Source: Planctomycetaceae bacterium (GTDB lineage Bacteria > Planctomycetota > Planctomycetia > Pirellulales > Lacipirellulaceae). Taken from it: a stretch of DNA of 64,000 nucleotides. Numbering within the stretch: position 1 is the first letter of the stretch; each line of letters begins with the position of its first letter. The notes under the pieces were generated by a model. It did no database searches. It saw only the letters and a list, made by a program, of their open reading frames with translations, and was not told where the DNA came from. A program made the translations under genes and the position numbers. This document shows positions 25,641 through 34,744 of this stretch, piece after piece. The DNA lies in NCBI GenBank assembly GCA_002702655.1, contig PABB01000007.1, positions 1 through 64,000 on the forward strand, in the 5' to 3' direction.

Positions 25641-28600
25641 TCAGTCGACCGACGACGCCGGGGCGCCGGGATCGCCGATCAGCGTGAAGCTGGCCCAATA
25701 GAACGGATGCGCGGCGCCATGGGTTTCGCGCCGCTCGCGGACGAACTGCAACTTGGCGGCGCTGAGTGCGGCGAGTTTGCCCTCGCCCGCGGCAACCGCA
25801 TCGTAGAATGGCTTCATCAACTGCCGCGTCTCGACATTCGGCACCTCGAACAAACTTCCCACGATGGTGCGTGCCCCGGCGAACAGGAACGCCGATCGCA
25901 TGCCGACAACCGCCTGACCGTTGCGCGACTCGCCCCGATTCGTGTTGCACGCGCTCAGCACGACCAACTCGGTTCCGCGGAGATCGAGCCCTGCAATCTC
26001 GCGGGCTGTAAGCCAGCCATTCTCCAGCGGCGACCCCGCCGGCGCGTCGTCAATCTCGTTGGCGCCGGCGAAGACCAGGTAAGACCGCAACATCGGGTCG
26101 CCGGCGGCCAGCAGGCCGGTCCTGGCCCCCGTCGCGCTGCGGCTGTCCAAGTCAACGCTGCCGCGCGAGAGGCTTGGGCCGCGAGCGGTCGGCGCCTCGT
26201 CTTTCAGAAAATCACCGTGGGTGACCAGCACCAACACGCGCGGGCGGCGAACTTGCTTCACCAGACGCTCGAGCGCCTCATCGCCCGTGAATGTTCGCAC
26301 GGGTTGATAGTCTCGGCCAGTAAATGCCTCCGCCGCTTCGCGGCCTTCCAGGTCCGCCCCCGGCAGTGGACGCCACCCGGCGCGCGTTTCACCGCCGCGG
26401 ACAATGGCGGGAGCGTCGAGCAAGGCGAGTGCCGTAGCGTCAGTCTGGCCTTCGGCGCCAGCCGCTTCCTGGACGGCCGTCCCATCGAGCGACACGGTCT
26501 CGGCCAAAGCGACGCGTGCCTCGTGCGCGAGGTTGTAGTTCGGCCCCGCAAAAACATACACGCCTCGACCAGGACTCTCGGCCACGGGCTGCAGCAGATC
26601 GCGTCCGCTGTTGAGGTACGCGAATTGGTATCCTTGTTCCAGGAGGAAATCGCCCGTGTCGGAGACGAGTGCTTCGAATGGCAACTCATGCAGACGACCG
26701 TCGGCCCCCAGGAAGATCTGCCGGCTGTCGCCGAGAGCGCCGGCAAGCGGCGCAAACACCAGCGCATGCAGCCGGGCAGCCGTCTTGCGGTATTCGTCCT
26801 CCAGGTCAATTTCGTCGGAGATGCTCACGTAGCGAGCGTACTCGCGCGTCGCCGTTGAGAGTTCTTCGATCAGTTTGTCGATTGCAACCGCGGGACCTAG
26901 GTCGATCCACGCGACTGGCTGGCCGGGGTCGGCGGGAATAACGGCCGCGGCGTAGCGATCCGGCAACCACGAGAGAGTGGGCGACGTGACGTCAATCGCA
27001 CGATGGCGCAGGAACTCGACCAGCACGGCTCCCGTGGAGAGGTGTTCGCGAACTTCCGCGAGCGACACGTCGAGCGTTTGTCGATCGCCGATCCGTGCGG
27101 CAACGCGCGTGGCGAGTTGGTTTTCGCACTGTTCGCATTGTCTCTGCAACTGTTGTCGTTTGGCAGTCAACTCGGCAGTCTCGCCCTTGGCCGGCGCCGC
27201 CACGCTGAGCGACTCCAGCGAGCGCTGCGCCGCGAGCAACTTCTGCCGCAACTCGGCCACCTCCGGATCATCCAGCGCAAGCCGTTCGACGGCGCGGCGA
27301 CGATTGAGGACTTCGAACGCCAACGCCTTTTCGAATAGCAGCGCCTCGGCCGCTTGGTCGGCAAGTCCCAAGTCGGCAATTGGCAATGACGCCAGCAGAT
27401 CGAGATTGCCGGCGGACACCGCGACGAATTGCCGCATGCGCTGTTCGCTCAGGCGATGGAGTTGGGTCTCCAAGAGTTGCTGATCGATGGCGCGACTTTG
27501 GGCGATCCGATCAGCGGCCGCAAGGAAATCGCCCTCCAGCGCCTCGACGATGCCCAGATTGGACAGCAGCACTGACGTTTCCGGATGCACTTCGCCCACG
27601 ACGGCGCGAACCTGTTCGAGGGCCTGATTCAACTGGGTCTTGGCCAATTCAAACTCGCCCAGATCGTGGTTGACACCTGCCAAGCTAGATAACAGTTGCG
27701 CCGACGCTGGATTCTCCGCCCCGAAATTCTCACGGGCGATGGCGACGGCCTGTTCCAACAGGTCCTTAGCCGCGGCGACTTCGCCTTGCTCCTGTAGGAC
27801 GATCGCCAACGCGCCCAGCGGAAATGCCACTTGCCCGTTACGCTCGCCGAGGACTTTCCGGCGAATTCGCAGTTCCTCCTCAAACCGCGTTCTGGCCTCG
27901 CTCCAGTTCTCATCGCGCATCAACAGATGCCCGATCATGTTGTGAACTTCCGCAACAGACAGGTGATCTTCGCCAAATGCGGCCCGCATCGTCTTCAGCA
28001 CGACTTCCAGGTCGGCGCGGGCGGCGGCCTCGTCTCCAAGATTCGCCCGGACTTCGGCAACGCGCATCAGCGACTCGGCAACATCGACATTGTCATCGCC
28101 CAAAGCAGCGAGCCGGGACTCATAGATGGCGGTCAACAGGGGCAAGGCTGCGGCGTACTTGCCCTCGTCCATCAGGAGTACTCCCAACTGCTCGGATGCG
28201 TTGAGCGCCATGGGATGCTGCGGGCCATAGGCCTGCGACGCGATATCGCGGCTCCTCTGAAAGCAGGCCAACGCCGTCGGGAGATCGCCCAGGGCCTGCG
28301 CGTGGCTGCCCAGGTTGTACAGGGATGCCGCCACGTCGGGGTGCCACTCTCCGAGTGTTTGCCGGCGAATCTGCAGAGACTTTTCGAGATATGTCTTGGC
28401 CTCGGCGAACTCGCCCTTGGCCGTCAACAACTCGCCCAAATTGTCGAGCGCCCGCGCCGTCTCAGGGTGCTGTTCGCCGTAGGTCTGACGCAGAATCGTC
28501 AGCGTCCGCACTAACGCGGCCTTCGCTTTGCCAAATTCTCCCATGTCTCTGAGCAGGAGCCCCAAGTTCGAACTCGCCATGGCTGTTCTGGGGTCGGTAG

Positions 28601-29552
28601 GACCGTAGAGCCGCTCGGCGGTGGCCGCGACCTCCTCGTACAGGAGGCGGGCATGCTCGTAATCAGCCAGTTCGAAGTAGGTAGAGGCCAGTGACGTCAC
28701 CGCGCCGAGCGTTTCGATCGAATCGTTGCCCACCGTGTCGCGAAACACTTTGACGGCCGCAGCCGCGTTGTCGCGCGACGCGTGCAAGTCGCCGGCGTCG
28801 CGCTGCGCGGTCGCCAGGTCGGCGAGCGTCGCGGCGTATTCTGGATGCTGCTCGCCGTACGCGTCGCGTATCGGGCCAATTGCCCGCTGAAGACTCTCTA
28901 CCGCGGCGACGGAGTCGCCCAATTCCTGCAGCAGCCAGGACGCATCACGCCGCAACTTGGCGACTTCCACGTCGTCCTCGCCCAGGACAGCCCCGACCGT
29001 CGCGAGGACGGAGTTTGCGCCCTGCAGCGCCTCGTCGAGGTCGCCGCTGGCGAACAACTCCTCGATTTCATCTTGTCGCGCCAGCGCGTCGCGAAGTTTG
29101 CCGCGGTCCGCGTCGCTGAGCTGCGAAACCTCTTTCAGCTTCTTCAGCAGCAATTGGGCGTCGACCATTTGCCAGGCGGCGGCGTTCGGCGCCTGCTGAA
29201 GCGATTGAATGCACCGCTCGACGGCCGCCACGGCCCGAGACAACTGATCCGCCACAAAATGCAGCTCAGCCGCGTGCATCCAGGAATCGGCCGCCTCGAC
29301 AGGGTCGGTTGCCCCCTCTTGTTGCAGCTCAGCGATTTGTTCGACCAACTCCGCGGCCCCAGCGACATCGCCCAGCGTCATACGCATTTCCAGGGCAACG
29401 CGCAATCCGTTGATCTGTCCGTCCACCTCAGCGGCGGTTGGCGGAGCGGTCGCGTCCTGGGCAACTGCAATCGCGGGGCAAACCGCCGCCGACCAAAGCA
29501 GCAAAATGGGAATGGTGCGCAGACTGCTCCTCTCGCGAATTTTCTCGTTCAT
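25641..29552 (-). CDS. TPR-CHAT caspase-like protein
   Basis: 1303 residues from the ATG at 29552 (MNEKIRERSSLRTIPILLLW, signal peptide). A longer frame to 29879 would overlap the divergent gene, so I rejected it. Residues ~180-770 contain at least eight 42-residue kinesin-light-chain-type TPRs (for example DNLGELLTAKGEFAEAKTYL). A coiled-coil-like region (~880-935) precedes the C-terminal CHAT domain (~990-1300). The caspase-type dyad is visible: His H1112 in LVLVTHGDFL and Cys C1202 in LVVLSACNTNRGE. The tail HPFYWASFTLIGDPG is typical of CHAT. It is an orphan with no identifiable effector or CRISPR partner nearby. Active-protease status is inferred from the intact dyad. Confidence 0.92.
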   Translation of the reverse strand: MNEKIRERSSLRTIPILLLWSAAVCPAIAVAQDATAPPTAAEVDGQINGLRVALEMRMTLGDVAGAAELVEQIAELQQEGATDPVEAADSWMHAAELHFVADQLSRAVAAVERCIQSLQQAPNAAAWQMVDAQLLLKKLKEVSQLSDADRGKLRDALARQDEIEELFASGDLDEALQGANSVLATVGAVLGEDDVEVAKLRRDASWLLQELGDSVAAVESLQRAIGPIRDAYGEQHPEYAATLADLATAQRDAGDLHASRDNAAAAVKVFRDTVGNDSIETLGAVTSLASTYFELADYEHARLLYEEVAATAERLYGPTDPRTAMASSNLGLLLRDMGEFGKAKAALVRTLTILRQTYGEQHPETARALDNLGELLTAKGEFAEAKTYLEKSLQIRRQTLGEWHPDVAASLYNLGSHAQALGDLPTALACFQRSRDIASQAYGPQHPMALNASEQLGVLLMDEGKYAAALPLLTAIYESRLAALGDDNVDVAESLMRVAEVRANLGDEAAARADLEVVLKTMRAAFGEDHLSVAEVHNMIGHLLMRDENWSEARTRFEEELRIRRKVLGERNGQVAFPLGALAIVLQEQGEVAAAKDLLEQAVAIARENFGAENPASAQLLSSLAGVNHDLGEFELAKTQLNQALEQVRAVVGEVHPETSVLLSNLGIVEALEGDFLAAADRIAQSRAIDQQLLETQLHRLSEQRMRQFVAVSAGNLDLLASLPIADLGLADQAAEALLFEKALAFEVLNRRRAVERLALDDPEVAELRQKLLAAQRSLESLSVAAPAKGETAELTAKRQQLQRQCEQCENQLATRVAARIGDRQTLDVSLAEVREHLSTGAVLVEFLRHRAIDVTSPTLSWLPDRYAAAVIPADPGQPVAWIDLGPAVAIDKLIEELSTATREYARYVSISDEIDLEDEYRKTAARLHALVFAPLAGALGDSRQIFLGADGRLHELPFEALVSDTGDFLLEQGYQFAYLNSGRDLLQPVAESPGRGVYVFAGPNYNLAHEARVALAETVSLDGTAVQEAAGAEGQTDATALALLDAPAIVRGGETRAGWRPLPGADLEGREAAEAFTGRDYQPVRTFTGDEALERLVKQVRRPRVLVLVTHGDFLKDEAPTARGPSLSRGSVDLDSRSATGARTGLLAAGDPMLRSYLVFAGANEIDDAPAGSPLENGWLTAREIAGLDLRGTELVVLSACNTNRGESRNGQAVVGMRSAFLFAGARTIVGSLFEVPNVETRQLMKPFYDAVAAGEGKLAALSAAKLQFVRERRETHGAAHPFYWASFTLIGDPGAPASSVD

Positions 29553-29770
29553 GCGAGAATCGTAACAGGTGAGTCTGACCGATGCGACCATTGCCGCCGG
29601 TCCCGCCCGAGGACGCGGGGCACCCGTGAAAGCCCACGGAATGTTCCCCGGGAGCTTTAGCACAGCGGCCCGATTCTTTGTAGAATCCGAAGCATGAGAC
29701 ATGCTGAGCAGCCCGTCGCCGCCGTGGGCCGGCCTGCAATTACGAACGTTATGGCAAGATCGAGCAGACG

Positions 29771-30721
29771 GTGACAGAACAAACGAACATATTTCGCGGG
29801 TGTTTGCCGGCCTTGATGACACCCTGCGACGCCGCGGGACAACCCAATTTTGACGCCCTGGTGGCAACCGCCAAGTCATTGCTGGCCGCAGGAATGACCG
29901 GGGTGATTTACTGCGGCTCGATGGGCGAGTGGCCGCTACTCTCGTGTAAGCAGCGGATGGAGGGGGTCGCTCGCCTGGTCACGGCAGGCGTGCCGACGGT
30001 CGTGGGCACGGGGGCGCCGAATCCCGCGCAGGCGGCCGCCCATGCGGCGCACGCCCAGGAAGTGGGCGCCGCTGGGTTGATGGTCATCCCCCGCGTGTTG
30101 TCGCGCGGCACGTCACCGGCGGCGCAGCGAGCGCACTTTTCTCGCGTCTTGGCCGCGGCGCCCGACTTGCCCGCGGTGATTTACAACAGTCCCTACTACG
30201 GGTTTGAAACGAAAGCTGATCTGTTCTTTCAACTACGCAGCGAGCACGCCAATTTGGTGGGCTTCAAGGAATTCGGCGGCAGTGCGTCGCTGACCTACGC
30301 GGCAGAGCACATCACCACCGGCGATCCCAGCCTGTCGCTCATGGTGGGCGTCGACACGCAGGTGCTGCACGGCTTTGTCCGCTGCGGCGCCGTGGGAGCG
30401 ATCACCGGGGTGGGCAATGCGTTGCCCGCAGAGGTGCTGCGGCTGGTCACGCTGTGCCAGCGGGCCGCGGCCGGCGATGGCGCCGCCCGCGTGCTGGCCG
30501 AGCAGTTGGAGGCGGCGCTGGCCGTGCTGTCAAAGTATGACGAAGGCCCTGATCTGGTGCTTTACTACAAACGTCTGATGGTGCTCGAGGGACACGCCGA
30601 GTACGAGCACGCGATCGACGGCGCTGATTGCCTGAGCCCCAGCCAACAGGCGTTCCTGGACGAGCAGTGGCGACAGTTCCGCACATGGTGGGATCAGTGG
30701 CCCGGCAAGGCCGACGGTTAG
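29771..30721 (+). CDS. DapA-family protein, probable 1-pyrroline-4-hydroxy-2-carboxylate deaminase
   Basis: 316 residues from a GTG at 29771. It has the DHDPS/NAL TIM-barrel fold: catalytic Schiff-base lysine K166 (VGFKEFGG) and the tyrosine motif IYNSPYYG (~137-144). The GTTGE-type motif reads CGSMGEWPLLS. DapA itself is a lysine enzyme, but the next three genes encode a proline-racemase-family epimerase, a DadA-like FAD dehydrogenase and an aldehyde dehydrogenase. This combination matches trans-4-hydroxyproline catabolism, in which this family deaminates pyrroline-4-hydroxy-2-carboxylate to 2,5-dioxovalerate (alpha-ketoglutarate semialdehyde). The next ATG is 9 bp after its stop. Confidence 0.85.
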   Translation: MTEQTNIFRGCLPALMTPCDAAGQPNFDALVATAKSLLAAGMTGVIYCGSMGEWPLLSCKQRMEGVARLVTAGVPTVVGTGAPNPAQAAAHAAHAQEVGAAGLMVIPRVLSRGTSPAAQRAHFSRVLAAAPDLPAVIYNSPYYGFETKADLFFQLRSEHANLVGFKEFGGSASLTYAAEHITTGDPSLSLMVGVDTQVLHGFVRCGAVGAITGVGNALPAEVLRLVTLCQRAAAGDGAARVLAEQLEAALAVLSKYDEGPDLVLYYKRLMVLEGHAEYEHAIDGADCLSPSQQAFLDEQWRQFRTWWDQWPGKADG

Positions 30722-30729
30722 GCAACGCC

Positions 30730-31683
30730 ATGGACACGCTGCAATTCATCGACTCGCATACGGCGGGCGAACCAACGCGCGTGATTGTGGCCGGCGGGCC
30801 CGACTTGGGCGACGGTCCGCTGCCGACGCGACTGGGCACGCTACGCGACCAGTTCGATCACATCCGCCGCTGGACCATCCTGGAGCCGCGCGGCAGCGAC
30901 GCGCTGGTGGGCGCTCTGCTGCTCGCACCGACTGCCCCGTCGTGCGCCGCCGGGGTCATCTTCTTCAACAATGCCGGCTACCTTGGAATGTGCGGGCACG
31001 GGGCCATGGGCGTCGCGGCGACGCTCGCCCGTCTGGGCCGCGTCGAAGTTGGTTCGTTCGGCTTGGAGACGCCGGTTGGCGTCGTGCAGATCGAATTGCT
31101 TTCGCCGAACCGCGCGGCGATCGAGAACGTGCCGGCGTATCGACTCCGCCAGCAGGTCTCCGTCGATGTGCCGGGAGTGGGCCAATTAGTCGGCGACATT
31201 GCCTGGGGAGGCAATTGGTTCTTTCTGGTCCAGAGCTCCCCCCTGCCCTTGCAGGCGGCACGCATCCCGGACCTGTCGGACGCAGCGTGGCGCGTGCGTT
31301 TGGCGCTACGAGAGCAAGGGATCAACGGCGCCGAAGGGGCGGAGATCGACCACATTGAATTCTTTGGTCCGCCTCAGACCGCCGGAGCAGACAGCCGCAA
31401 TTTTGTGATGTGCCCGGGCGGGGCGTACGACCGCAGCCCCTGCGGCACGGGAACCAGCGCGAAACTGGCTTGCCTGGCTGCCGACGGCAAGCTGGCTCCC
31501 GGCGAGACATGGAGGCAAGAAGGCATCCTGGGAACGCAATTCGAGGCGAGCTACCGCTACGGCGACGACGGCCGCATTGTACCGACCATCAGCGGCGACG
31601 CGTACGTAACGGCCGAGGGACGGTTATTGGGCGACCCGGCGGATCCCTTTCGCCATGGCATTTTCTTGCGAGGCGCAACTTGA
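30730..31683 (+). CDS. 4-hydroxyproline 2-epimerase (proline racemase family)
   Basis: 317 residues. It inverts the alpha-carbon of trans-4-hydroxy-L-proline to cis-4-hydroxy-D-proline. Both catalytic cysteines are present: C88 (MCGHGAMG) and C238 (SPCGTGTSAK). This distinguishes racemase/epimerase from the dehydratase subgroup, which has Thr at the second position. The start MDTLQFIDSHTAGEPTRVI is typical. Proline racemase itself uses the same pair, so the preference for hydroxyproline is inferred from the operon. The last bases overlap the TTG start proposed for the next gene. Confidence 0.92.
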   Translation: MDTLQFIDSHTAGEPTRVIVAGGPDLGDGPLPTRLGTLRDQFDHIRRWTILEPRGSDALVGALLLAPTAPSCAAGVIFFNNAGYLGMCGHGAMGVAATLARLGRVEVGSFGLETPVGVVQIELLSPNRAAIENVPAYRLRQQVSVDVPGVGQLVGDIAWGGNWFFLVQSSPLPLQAARIPDLSDAAWRVRLALREQGINGAEGAEIDHIEFFGPPQTAGADSRNFVMCPGGAYDRSPCGTGTSAKLACLAADGKLAPGETWRQEGILGTQFEASYRYGDDGRIVPTISGDAYVTAEGRLLGDPADPFRHGIFLRGAT

Positions 31684-32942
31684 GCACGGACCCCGAACCA
31701 GGCAGCGTGATCGTGGTGGGCGGCGGGGTCGTCGGCTTGGCCTGCGCCCACTACCTGACCGACGACGGGCTGTCGGTCACCGTGATCGATCGCGGCGCAG
31801 CGGGCGGCGCTTGCTCGGCCGGCAACTGCGGATACATCTGCCCCAGTCACGTGTTGCCGCTGACCGAGCCCGGGGCAATCCGCATGGCGCTGAAGTCGCT
31901 GCTCAATCCGCGGGCGCCGTTTCGGGTGAGACCGCGACTCAGCCCCGCCATGTGGCGATGGTTTTGGCAGTTCGCCCGTCGCTGCACGCATCGACAAATG
32001 CTTGCAGCGGGCGTCCATTTGAAGGCAATCCTCGACTCGTCGATGAGCGAGTACCGCCGCCTGGTCGCCGCCGAGCAGTTGGCGTGCGGCTGGGAGAGTC
32101 GCGGATTGCTGTACGTGCTGCTCACATCGCATGGCATGCAGGAGTTTGCCGCCACCGACCGGCTGCTCACGGAGCACTTCGGCGTCGCCGCCCGGCGGAT
32201 CGAGGGCGACCAGTTGCCGGAGTTGGATGCGGCGTTGCGTCCCGGGCTGGCGGGCGCCTTCTTGTACGAAGACGACGCCCACCTGCGGCCCGCGGCTCTG
32301 ACGACAAACTGGGCCGCGCGGCTTCGTGAACGCGGCGTGCAAATCCGCGAGCAGTGCGAAGTGGAAGCCATCGTTAAGGATGGCGGCGCCGTGACTGGGC
32401 TGCGAACCAATCAAGGCGTACTGCGGGCGGAGCGGTACGTGATCGCCGCCGGGGCGTGGAGTGCGCAGTTGGCCGGTGAATTGGGGTGCCGGATTCCGAT
32501 CGAACCGGGCAAGGGCTACTCGGTCACCACCACGCGCCCCGAGCCGTGCCCGACGTACCCCATCCTGTTCCCCGAGCACCGGGTTGGCGCCACGCCATTT
32601 GCCGACGCGTACCGGCTGGGGTCGATGATGGAATTCGTGGGCTTCGACGACTCCATTCCCGCAGCCCGGATCGCGCAGCTGCGAGAGTCGGCGGCGCCGT
32701 ATCTGGTGACGCCCAGCGGCGAGCAAGAGATCGACCGCTGGTACGGCTGGCGCCCGATGACGCCCGACAGCCTGCCGATCATCGGCCCGGCGCCGGGGCT
32801 GGCCAACGTGCTGCTGGCGACCGGCCACAATATGTTGGGCATGAGCCTGGCGACCGCAACGGGTAAACTGACGGCGGAGTTGCTCGCCGGGCGTTCGCCG
32901 CACATCGACGCGGCGCCATTCTCACCGCAGCGATTCCAATAA
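31680..32942 (+). CDS. FAD-dependent D-amino acid dehydrogenase-like, probable cis-4-hydroxy-D-proline dehydrogenase
   Basis: 420 residues if it starts at the TTG at 31680, which overlaps the previous stop (TTGA); a GTG at 31707 is an alternative. The nucleotide-binding fold SVIVVGGGVVGLACAHYLTD (GxGxxG) opens the protein, and the DadA-like end WYGWRPMTPDSLPIIGP then GHNMLGMSLATATG closes it. The expected role is oxidation of cis-4-hydroxy-D-proline to pyrroline-4-hydroxy-2-carboxylate, passing electrons to the respiratory chain. This is inferred from gene order; DadA-type enzymes on other D-amino acids have the same fold. Confidence 0.87.
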   Translation: MSTDPEPGSVIVVGGGVVGLACAHYLTDDGLSVTVIDRGAAGGACSAGNCGYICPSHVLPLTEPGAIRMALKSLLNPRAPFRVRPRLSPAMWRWFWQFARRCTHRQMLAAGVHLKAILDSSMSEYRRLVAAEQLACGWESRGLLYVLLTSHGMQEFAATDRLLTEHFGVAARRIEGDQLPELDAALRPGLAGAFLYEDDAHLRPAALTTNWAARLRERGVQIREQCEVEAIVKDGGAVTGLRTNQGVLRAERYVIAAGAWSAQLAGELGCRIPIEPGKGYSVTTTRPEPCPTYPILFPEHRVGATPFADAYRLGSMMEFVGFDDSIPAARIAQLRESAAPYLVTPSGEQEIDRWYGWRPMTPDSLPIIGPAPGLANVLLATGHNMLGMSLATATGKLTAELLAGRSPHIDAAPFSPQRFQ

Positions 32943-33003
32943 ACCGGCTGGCGAATCGCTCTCGCCGCGAACTCATTCCCAATTTCAATTTTGCTGATTC
33001 GAT

Positions 33004-34530
33004 ATGTCTGCCACTCCTGCAACAGCTATGCACCCCGTGCTGATCGACGGTCACTGGCGCCCCGCGGATGCGACCGGCTCGTTCACGGCGACCAATCCGG
33101 CGACCGGCGAGTCCCTCGCCGATGCTTACCCAGTCAGCAGTGCTAACGATGTGGAAGAGGCCCTCGCCGCGGCGGCCCGCGCGTTTTGCGAGTGGGAAAA
33201 GCTGCCACGCTCCGCCCTGGCTGACTTCTTGCGCAAATACGCCGACCTGGTCGACCAGCGTGCCGAAACGATCGCCCGCGCCGCGCACGAAGAGACTGGC
33301 TTGCCGTACGAGCCGCGGCTGAAGGGCGTCGAACTGCCCCGCACCACGGGTCAGTTGCGGCAGGCCGCCGACGCCTGCCTGGATCCCGCGTGGCGATTGC
33401 CGGTGATCGACGAGGCGGCGAATCTGCGATCGGTCCTGCAGCCGATTGGCCCCGTGTTGGTGCTGGGCCCCAACAACTTCCCGCTGGCGTTCAACGGCAT
33501 CTCCGGCGGCGACTTTGCGGCCGCTGTTGCCGCGGGTTGTCCCGTGATTGCCAAAGCGCATCGCTCGCATCCGACCACGTCGCGACTGCTGGCCGAGGCG
33601 GCGCACGAAGCGGCCGCGGACCTGCCGCCCGGCAGTGTGCAGATGATCTTCGCGGTCGACCACGCCGATGGACTCGCGATGGTCGCCGACCCGCGACTAG
33701 GAGCGGCCGCCTTCACCGGTTCGCGCTCGGGGGGACTGCGCCTGAAGCGAGCCGCCGATGAGGTGGGCAAGCCGTTCTTTGCCGAGTTGTCGGCGATCAA
33801 CCCCGTGATCGTGCTGCCGGGCACGCTGGTCGAACGATTCGACGCGATGGTCGACGAAACGGCCACGAGCGGCCTGATGGGCGCCGGTCAGTTTTGCACC
33901 AATCCCGGGTTGATCATCACGCTGGCCGGGGACGACACGGAGCGGTTCGTCGCCGCGGTGGCCGAGCGCTACGCCGCGGCCGCGCCCCAACCGCTGTTGG
34001 GGCCGGGCGTGCTGAAGTGCCTGGCCGAAAGCGTATCGACGCTGCAAGCGGCCGGGGCCAAGCTGATCCAGGGCGGTGAGGCGGCCGAGGGGGCGGCGAT
34101 CGCTCACCAAAACACGCTCCTGAGAATTGACGGCGCCGCGTTTCTCGCCCAGCCCGATGCGCTGCAGACCGAAGCGTTCGGCCCTTGCACGCTGGTGGCC
34201 GTGTGCGACGACATCGAGCAAGTTCGGCAAGTGCTCAGCACGCTCGAAGGCAGCTTGACCGGTTGCATCTACTCAGCCACCGACGGCAGCGACGACGCGG
34301 CCTACGACGAGTTGGCGCCCGTGCTGGCGGCGCGAGTGGGACGGCTACTAAACGACAAGATGCCGACCGGCGTCGCGGTCAGCCCCGCGATGAACCACGG
34401 GGGCCCCTTCCCGGCAACGGGTCATCCGCACTTCACGGCCGTGGGTCTTCCGGCGGCCTGCCGGCGATTCACGCGGCTGGCGTGCTTCGACAACGTCCGC
34501 CCGCACCGCTTGCCGGCAATTTTGCGATGA
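33004..34530 (+). CDS. Aldehyde dehydrogenase, probable alpha-ketoglutarate semialdehyde dehydrogenase
   Basis: 508 residues, the length of NADP-dependent 2,5-dioxovalerate dehydrogenases. The catalytic residues are E261 (PFFAELSAINP) and C298 (GAGQFCTNPG), and the cofactor motif is FTGSRSGG. The sequence FCTNPGL is typical of this semialdehyde group rather than the classical FxNxGQxC aldehyde dehydrogenases. It would finish hydroxyproline breakdown by making 2-oxoglutarate. It lies 61 bp downstream of the FAD dehydrogenase, same strand. The start MSATPATAMHPVLIDGHWRP is well placed. Confidence 0.92.
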   Translation: MSATPATAMHPVLIDGHWRPADATGSFTATNPATGESLADAYPVSSANDVEEALAAAARAFCEWEKLPRSALADFLRKYADLVDQRAETIARAAHEETGLPYEPRLKGVELPRTTGQLRQAADACLDPAWRLPVIDEAANLRSVLQPIGPVLVLGPNNFPLAFNGISGGDFAAAVAAGCPVIAKAHRSHPTTSRLLAEAAHEAAADLPPGSVQMIFAVDHADGLAMVADPRLGAAAFTGSRSGGLRLKRAADEVGKPFFAELSAINPVIVLPGTLVERFDAMVDETATSGLMGAGQFCTNPGLIITLAGDDTERFVAAVAERYAAAAPQPLLGPGVLKCLAESVSTLQAAGAKLIQGGEAAEGAAIAHQNTLLRIDGAAFLAQPDALQTEAFGPCTLVAVCDDIEQVRQVLSTLEGSLTGCIYSATDGSDDAAYDELAPVLAARVGRLLNDKMPTGVAVSPAMNHGGPFPATGHPHFTAVGLPAACRRFTRLACFDNVRPHRLPAILR

Positions 34531-34744
34531 TTCCGCTGCTCAGCCGCAATCTCACTCCGCCTGCTGGGGGGTGTCCCGCGACGCTCCTCGCCGAAGTTCC
34601 ACCTCCATGAGCCGCTCATCGGAAAAGACTCCTCGAATTGGCTGACGGTTAAGCACCAATCCCCCACTCTCAGCCCGGATTCTCGGACTGCCGCTGATCC
34701 GGACCCAACCGCGTTGCCGCGCGCTGTGGGAGGGATTGGAACTC

